From Alentia gelatinosa (taxonomy: Eukaryota; Annelida; Polychaeta; Phyllodocida; Polynoidae), in NCBI GenBank assembly GCA_950022655.1, contig OX465589.1, forward strand, positions 26,155,626-26,219,625: a DNA stretch of 64,000 nucleotides, given 5' to 3'. Each line of letters opens with the position of its first letter. Positions within the stretch are counted from its first letter, which is position 1. Under the pieces are notes generated by a model. That model worked only from the letters and a program-made list of their open reading frames with translations, did no database searches and was not told where the DNA came from. Positions 27,901 through 36,900 of this stretch are shown piece by piece. Made by a program: the position numbers and the translations under genes.

Positions 27901-30900
27901 CCTTTGTTTTAGGCTAAAACACATAAATTATGCCTTAATATTTTGTACATAAACATCTTCAAGCTATTTACGATTTTCTTGGTAGAGATTTTAATTTTCA
28001 AATATATTCGTAGTATAAATTCATGTGAAAATACCAGCAATGTATCTATATTCAAAAGCAATTGGATGGTGCTACGAGTTCTGATGAAGATAAGCTTTAA
28101 TGTACGCAAATTTCCAATACTATTAAGCATTTTATATATGCTTTAATTGACAAATCCAAGTAAAAGGGATAAAATACAATTGCCAACGTGGTTTACCTTG
28201 AAGACTCTAACGGTCTTGTTTCGAAACATCACCTGATTTCAGCAAAATATTTGATTCTTTCATTTAGCATTTCAGACATGGTCTTAAAACGATATAAACT
28301 TTATCTGATTGAGGTAAATGACGTATAAGTGCTACTATAGACTATTGGTAAATGTTCGCTAGGTTTCAATGTGTCTCAAAGCTATTCGATTTTTTTATTC
28401 TTGTATATGACTATGTTGAACAGTTCATTTTATTACATCCTTCAGTTTGGAGTCTAATCTAATGAACTGTTAACGTTGATACTCTATACTTAAACGTCTG
28501 GTGCAGTCGATATTTTGTCATTTTCTGCTGTCTTCATAAATTAGATTTTATTTATCAAAGAAAAATGTTAAGTGGAAAGACGCAGAAGATACCAGAGGAA
28601 ACTGACAAAAATCCATACTAGACTTTATTCTATCACGAGGTAATCACTGCGAGGGACGATACAACTTTGATATCCAGAACACAATACAATAACAAGGATA
28701 AAAATAAAGAAGTAAAAGTAAACAGTAGGAATAAGAAGTAGGCAATATGTGGATATCTCTAGTAGCAATATAAAAGAAGTTATAGATTTGTTCATTTGAT
28801 AAACTATCATTTTCTGTTTGTTGACTTCATTGTGACAAAAAAACTGCTATATTTTGATAGCTTTTAAATTATGATGATTGAATTTTGAATTCATGGATAT
28901 GTTTCTGCTTTATCCAACCATAGAAGTATAAGATAATCGTTCAGGTATAGATTGACACCAAGAAAATGTATATCTGGGGGGTGTTTTTCAGTTGAGACGA
29001 TCTCAACTTGAGATCCACTAAGGTCGATCAAAGATCCTGAGACCGAATTTGAGTTCAATGGCGGCAAGTGTTTTTCAGATGTTGTCTCAAGTCCAACCAG
29101 GGGGTCTCAGCTGAAACGATCTCAACTTGAGATCCCTAGCCCTCTGTATAGAGTGATCTAAAGTTGAGACCGATCTCAAGTTGAGACTGACTTTAAGCGA
29201 TACAGTAGATTGAGCACAAACTAGCTGAGTGGTGCAGTGCCTCCATTTTTATGTTGCTTATCAATTGTGTCTCATGGTCATAATAGCCACAATAAAACTA
29301 TGAAATTTGGTATATAGGTTTGCCAGGTTACTAATACACTTGGCTCTAAATATCTTTAAATTTTGATATGTTTTGGCACCAGATGAGAAAGTTAAGACAA
29401 GTATCAACTGGTCTCAAGTTGAGACCGAAGTTGAGATCCTTTCACTTGAGATCCCCTAAGATCGTCTCAACTGAAAAACAGCCAAAGCACCCCAAACGGT
29501 CTTATCTTAGTCTCAACTTGAGATCCCCTAAGATCATCTCAACTGAAAAACACTTTGGCCCTCAAACGGTCTCAACTTAAGATCGTCTCAACTGAAAAAC
29601 ACCCCCCAGGAGTATATATACTGATGACTCCTAAAAATCAAATAAATTGGATAAATGAATAAATGTGTCGAAGCAGAAGGAATGAAGATTATGAGTAAGG
29701 TAAACTGTGAAAGGGAAGTTACGTAAAAAGGTCTGAAGCTGTAGGAAAATATGAAACTCTAAGATGAAGACCATATATCTAACCAGAAATTAAGAAAATA
29801 CTCAATATTAAATTCATAAATGCTTTGTAAATCATTTATGTTAACGTGTGCATATCAGGTGTCTTACAAGGAGCTAGGACAACGACAATCTTCTTCCTAA
29901 TAATTTTCTTGCAATTCCTTAAAATATGACTTAACTCTAAGATATCGCAAACACCGAGACACGGAGAGGTGCAGCGAATGACCTACTCTTAACCTCTATC
30001 AGTACAACAACTATCTACAAGTGGTCAGTGTGGTGAGACGTCGTTACCTGATCGCCAGCACGACGCAGTTTCTGCTTGAAACTCTTTTTACTGTCTTCTT
30101 TCTTTTCTTTGGGTTTCTAAGTAGTCACAACAAAACCAATACATGTATTGATGGCGTCATATTTTGGGATACAGAACATGAACAATTTAGTATAAGAAAC
30201 TCCCCCCTCCTAAAAAAAAGTTATTGCTAACATCAGGGAGCTGTTTCAAAAGTCGAGTGAAGTTTCGCCAGCGACATGTCGCATTTCAAAGCGAGAGGCC
30301 ACAACAGCGAGCGGCACTTTGAATCAAAGCGGCAGCAAAACCAGTACCAATACCCAATAGCGAGCGGCACCTCCACCTCGACAGCGACGCTTCAAGTGGC
30401 ATTGTTAGCTCTCGCTTTGGCAGTGAGTACTCTCGTTTAGCACCCTCCCGACTTTTGAAACAGCTCCCTGATCTACATCAGTTCTGTGCTTTGTATGAAA
30501 TGATGTGATATACTGTGGCTGTATCTCCTATGTATACCGCCCGCTCCTATCCATGTCGTAATTCTGACCGTCCGTCACAGTGTGACGTACAAGGTTTGTG
30601 ATCATGTGACTAGGTAAAATTTCACGCGTTTTTTAGTATATGATAATACGAAGCATGCTGACTACCTTCGAACGTTAAAAAATTTGGTAAAATCATTTAT
30701 CAGATACATCCTTCTGCCTCTGGCATAATGATACATATATGATTAATAACTTGACCGTGTATTTTTGAAGTACAAAGGCAGTAAGCGGGTTTTCGCATAT
30801 TACCATGAAACCTATTGCATCACATAAGCATATAGGGTGAAAATGTATATTGTAAACTTGTGTCACTTTAAATTGTCATCATTTTGTACTTTACAATTTG

Positions 30901-33900
30901 TTCCTTCAGTCAAATATTCCTAACAAAACTCAAAAACATCAGAATTCAATATCAGATATCACATTTTTCACCGATGAGCACAAAGTGCACATTCAGGAAT
31001 GGATTTTCCACATCATCTACTCAACAAACTTGTAAACTTCTACGAATCATCTTCGGCTACCATTATAGTATTGACTATATTGTACACTTACCAGTGAACT
31101 GTTTGATCTTGTTCCGTCCCCAACATCACTTGTTTCCTCCTTCTCTACTTCAAAGGTCACCTGTTTGGGAACCTGCAACCAGAATATTGATCTGCCCATT
31201 TCCCCTCTATCAACAGAGACGTTATCTAACAACAGGGGTGCCAGTGAGGTCTGGAGAATGTGTTTCTAAAATCTCTGTCTAATATGTATTTCATTTGCAT
31301 TGGCTCTAGGTATTTTTTTCTAACGGCAAGAGAGTGACTCAATCGATCTTGAGCTGAACAAAACGTTTTTAACAATAGAGGTGTATTTCTAGCCACGTCA
31401 AAATCATCAATACGGGCGTGTAATACGCTGATAGATCAAGACATTTCCGGATATTTGCGAGAAAATGTATTTTCCACGGGAAAACCCAGAAATCAGCAGT
31501 AATCCAGAAAGACAGGCATCCCTGATCTTAAATGATAAATTGACTTGTATAAAGAGAAAGTAGCGGGGAGGACTTGATATTTAGAAAGTTATATAAAGCA
31601 TTCTTATATCATTTAACACACTATGTACATCATCCCTCAGCTAGATATACGTTCAGGTTCCCAGAACTCACCGGCTTCAGAGTCCACGTATCCACCTTCT
31701 GTACATCGTCCGGAGGTTTGTAACCAACTGCCTTCCTGATCACAGAGTTGGGAATGTAGCCTGAAATATGAGTAGTATAGGGAGTGAGATAATTAGTAAA
31801 TTGAGTATTGTAGTACAAAACAACGATTACACCGGAGTACAAATACCGGGTCTTTATTCCTCCACAAACAGGCAAGCCTCAGGCGGCATACGTGGGTACT
31901 CAAAGGTGAGTAAGCAAGCACTAACGCGTGTGGCAGGTAAGTAAGCAAGGTAAGTAAGCAAGGTAAGTAAGCAAGCAAGGTAAGGAAGCTCAGCCTCCGT
32001 GTTCCACCTCCGGGGGGGTTGGGGGGTTGGGGGGGCCTGGAACAGCCCTCCAAAAGCATCCATGTAAGTACACCACCCTGTCTCGCTCACGTTACACACG
32101 GGTAACTAGGAACCGGGCGGTTGCCCTGGTAATCGCCGGAGGTGTTCCGAGCCCAGTCCAAGACCAGACTGACGCCGGAGGGTCACCCGGAGACTTATAT
32201 AGGAAGTCCCCGGGAGGCCCGGGAGGCGGCTCCGCGTACCACCTCCGGGACCCCTCGGAACCTCCGGCCACTCCGGCGGTCCGGAGGCGCCCCTCCGGCT
32301 ACTACCACAGTAGTATAGAAAATGACAAAAATTGCGAATATGAGTAGTATAGGAAATGACAAAAACAGCGAATATGAGTAGTATAGGAATTAAGAAAATT
32401 AATAAAAAGATTAGTACCGGGAATGAGAAAAACAGGTATAAAGTAGAATAGAAAATGACAATATTAGTAGTAGATATTAGTAGTGTAGGAAATGACAAAG
32501 TTTGTAAACAGTAGTACAGAAAATATGAGTACTGTAGGAAATGACTAAAATAGTAGATATGAGTAGTATAAGAAAAGACAAAAACAGTAAATAGTAGTAT
32601 ACGAATGACAATATTAGTAGCCAGATTCATGGTTGGATCAAGAAGTAGGGGTGGGTGGGGGAACTGAGAATAAGTGTTCCCCAGTTATTTCTGCTGTCAG
32701 AGATGCCGATGATATCTCAAAAAAGTACTGGGGAAATCTTTATCATGAATATACAATAATCTCGAATACAATAACATGGAAAACTCCCGCTATTGCCCAT
32801 CCCCAGCGTACTGGCTCTATCCCATCAGACTACTATGTAAAGAACCTGTGACTGTAGACCCATACCTATTTTAACGTATGCATAGGGAGGGTGGGGGGAG
32901 GGCTGGGGTATAAACTTGATACTGAATAGAATCATAAATCAAAAACTATGCATGTATATCAAAGGCATTAACAAGAACACACTGATCATACTTTGTACTG
33001 AGAAAATAAAATCTAAAACTATCATATCTATGTCCTCCTTGAGGTCAGGAAGACTTCTTTGTTTTTAGCCTCATTGATCACTACATGACGTTTGACATTT
33101 AAAACCAAGTCACTGGTTGCCGATTCACTTACCATCAGGGGCGATGGGGTAGAAGCGCTTGGGCTTTTTGGCCTCTGAGACCGATGTCCCCGACGCGTTA
33201 GGAGTCACGTCAAGAGACATGTTGGAATGTTTACTCCGCGACTCTGAGAGTGTAACAGAGAGTAGTCAGTGAATAAGAGTGGAGCGAGATAAAACATCAA
33301 TGTGTGTGAACATGGTATGGATGATGCTTTAATGGAAATCAGGGAGCTGTTTCAAAAGTCGGGAGGGTGCTAAACGAGAGTACTCATCGCCAATGCGAGA
33401 GGCCAACAATGGAACTTGAGGTGTCGCTGTCGAGGTGGAGGTGCCGCTCTCTATGGGATATTGGTACAATGTAGTAGTTTTGCTGCCGCTTTGATTTGAG
33501 GTGCCGCTCGCTGTTGCCGGCCTCTCGCTTTCAAAATGTGACGTGCCGCTGGCGAGACCTCATTCGACTTTTGAAACAGCTTCCAGTACTGCCCTTTTGA
33601 TTCACAATGATGATTGACAACCTGAATAAGAAGTAGTTATAGGTAAATGCAATATAGACGAGGGCATTTGGCACTGAGATATATTGTAACACTGTTTGGA
33701 TATTATCAAATGTAATTTTGTAATAAGATATGTATGCACAACAGTCACGTAACAATGCATGATTTATATTTAAGAAAAAGTCAGGGTCTCAGTTGTGAGC
33801 CGATATAAGATACACCTATTGTTGAATGTTAGTCACCTTATAGAAAAGGAAAATTGACAGAATCCGATATGAATGAGACAACATAAAAAATGGCGTTAAG

Positions 33901-36900
33901 ACCTCCACATGCGCAGATCATAAGGGATTACGGGTATTGTAAAATATAGAAACTCCGGTTAGTCCTCCATGGAGAAGACCACAAACATACTTATCTGATT
34001 ATTTTTTTTATAATGAAATCAATTAAAGAACCGTCTATTAATTTATTCAGATAGAGTGGACATAGCGAGAAAGAATTGATATTTATAGCAATCACGGAAT
34101 AGCTTTGTTAGTAAAGAGCTGGTAATGATCTTTCTAACATAAAACACCCCAGATATTTTTAGAAAGTTGATGAGTATCTCACATAAAAAACTCAACTCGA
34201 ATCTGATGAGAATAGTCCGTATTGATAGATTTCTCCAGACCGTAGCACCATATCATAAGTCACATTGTAAAATTTGATAGCTATGACATATGCACACTTT
34301 CCGTTTTATATGTGCAGGCCTCACCTATAAGTGACTCCAAACTATGTTCTTCGAATCTTTTCTTTAGAAGATCGGAATCTGAAATAAATAAATAATCAAT
34401 TTCAAAGAGGTGGGAAAAAAGAAAAAAAGAAATGTTGAATATCAAATGTGTGAAGACTCAGTATCGTTATCGGAGAGAACCATTCAAATTATGTAGTGTA
34501 TTAATTAATGTGGAAACCTATTACTACTTGGCTATTTGGCTACGCTTCTCGATCCAGTTCTTTATAAATATTTATACATTAAAAACCCCATGAGTCTTTT
34601 TGTTACCATATATTAGTAATAAAACGCATCATTTCTATTCTATATATTTGACCTAACCTTGATATGACGATATTCATTACTTAGGAAGCCCTTAGAGTTA
34701 TCATAATCTTAATTCTTAAAGGTTTCTGATGTACTTATTGACAAATCAGCATTTATATCTCCAACTGCTGTTCAAAAGATCAGATTAATTGATTTACTTA
34801 CCATTGTATGATGTGAAGTCGGGGATATTTGGTAAGAGCGTTCTACGGCGATCTGTAAAGGATAATAACTTTGGTTTACTTTGAAGCACCCTCATTTGCA
34901 CATATATTCACATTGCATGGCAATGCAGATGACAACGATGGACAACTAAAGAATGGCAAAGGGAAATCTTTCCAACTAGATCAGTACCAGAATTGCCTTG
35001 GAAATGCTGTATTTATTAGTAGCAATATATAACCTTTAAACAGAATTACAGTTGGGGGTCGTAAAAAGGTGGACATATTTGTCATGTGGCATTGGCATCC
35101 TCAGAGGAAACTTGTAAAATATGTGGTCATCAGCCAAGGCATGGAGCCGAGGGTCGGCGGAGAGGTTCAAGCAGGTTCTATTGGCGTGAGGGAGACTCTA
35201 TTAGTATAATTTTTCTTTTACAGAACAAAAAGGAATTTTATATACTGAAAATGAAAAAATGATTTCTATGGAAAAGTTGAAAACAGACAAGAAACCTAAA
35301 TATAAAAGGGAAATACAACCCGAAAAGGCTTCATAGATAATTCCACTACAACATAAAAAAAGACAAAGTATTTTACATTTAAAAAAAAACGATGATATGA
35401 CGTTAAAACTTACCTTTCAGTACTTGTAAGTGAAAATCAAAGTTTTCCGCTAGGCTGATTCGTTTTCCTGCGCCACGTTTTTCATATCCTTGAGATGTGC
35501 GCTGTGAGCGATCTATTGACCTGCTGGCCTTTGGTGGGGCGTTCGTAAATCGACGGCGCCCCTCGAGATCGAAAGGCAATATCTGGATGTCGGCATAGTC
35601 CAATCTGCAGAGATTATAGGGAGCAGGGAGTAAGGTTGTTAATGTATTTGGAGTTATAAGACATAAACAGAGAAGAATCTTTTAATTTAATAACAAAGGT
35701 ATCAGTGAAGTACGGACACCGAAATTTTCCTAATTTTGTTCATCTCTACTCTTTATTCCTACTATGATGTGGTAATTTGAAACATATAAAATGCACTATT
35801 CATATCTCATATGATAATAATTTAGTACAAAAAATAGGGGAAAGAAAAACAGGAAAAGTGCTTTCCCTGGTTAAGATAGCTAATAAAGAGTGATAGAAAA
35901 TGTTATAGAGAACATATCACTTTTCTTCACACAATGAATAGAGACCAGTCTAATGTAGAATATGTTCTTATTATTAAATGAACAAAGATTAATTGTACGT
36001 TTCCTTTATGAATAGAGTGTATTTTTTGTATAAGTAGAGTCCGATTGGGAATGTGTATAGACTATGGTGCAGAGGAACAAAGTTCTGAGTAAGTCATTAA
36101 ATACTTTGGGAAACCTTAACAAGGCCTTTAACAAACAATATCTCCGAGTTAATACCTTTAGCACCTAGATATCCATTCACCAGGCTCAGGTCAAGCAGAT
36201 CCACAAGCAAACATGTATGTTGGCCGTGTCTGTCGTAATATATACCCAACAGACTACGCGTGGTAGTTTAAGGTGGGGCCTGGGAATGCATAACTAAGTT
36301 CAGTACACTGACCTGTACTGTATAGTAAGCAAACAGCAATGTTGGTAATTTCGTATACATATTCATTCAAAGAGTGATGATTCACACAAGTTCAAAGGCC
36401 CGGCTGAGACTTCTAGGGTTGTATTTGTATTGTCTCTGAGACCTAAATGATGAAGGAAAATAAAAAAAAAACGCACGCTACGTTCTTATAACATTTACTG
36501 GACTTAACCTGTATGTGGACCGCTGCGATATCATTACACTATCAAAGTCTGATGTATACTAGATAAATAGGAACCTAATTTACGATTTCAATAGCTCGAT
36601 CATTACGTGGATTCAATATGGGGTGTCATATCAGTAAAGTGGCCAATCATACACATACTTCAGACAGAGGCTGTATTTCACAGATCATGGATTGCCACTG
36701 AAGTAGGAGAATTCGATGACGACTATTTATAGCGTGTACATGTATTGCCAAGCCAAAATAGTGCCCCATAAATCCAACCTGTCTTGTACTGCACCATCAG
36801 GTATTTACTCTTTGGTTTATAAACCAATGGAGTATGAGCATTACCATAACGAAATGTTATTGAGCTGATATAAATAAATCATCGAGAATCAGAATATATA

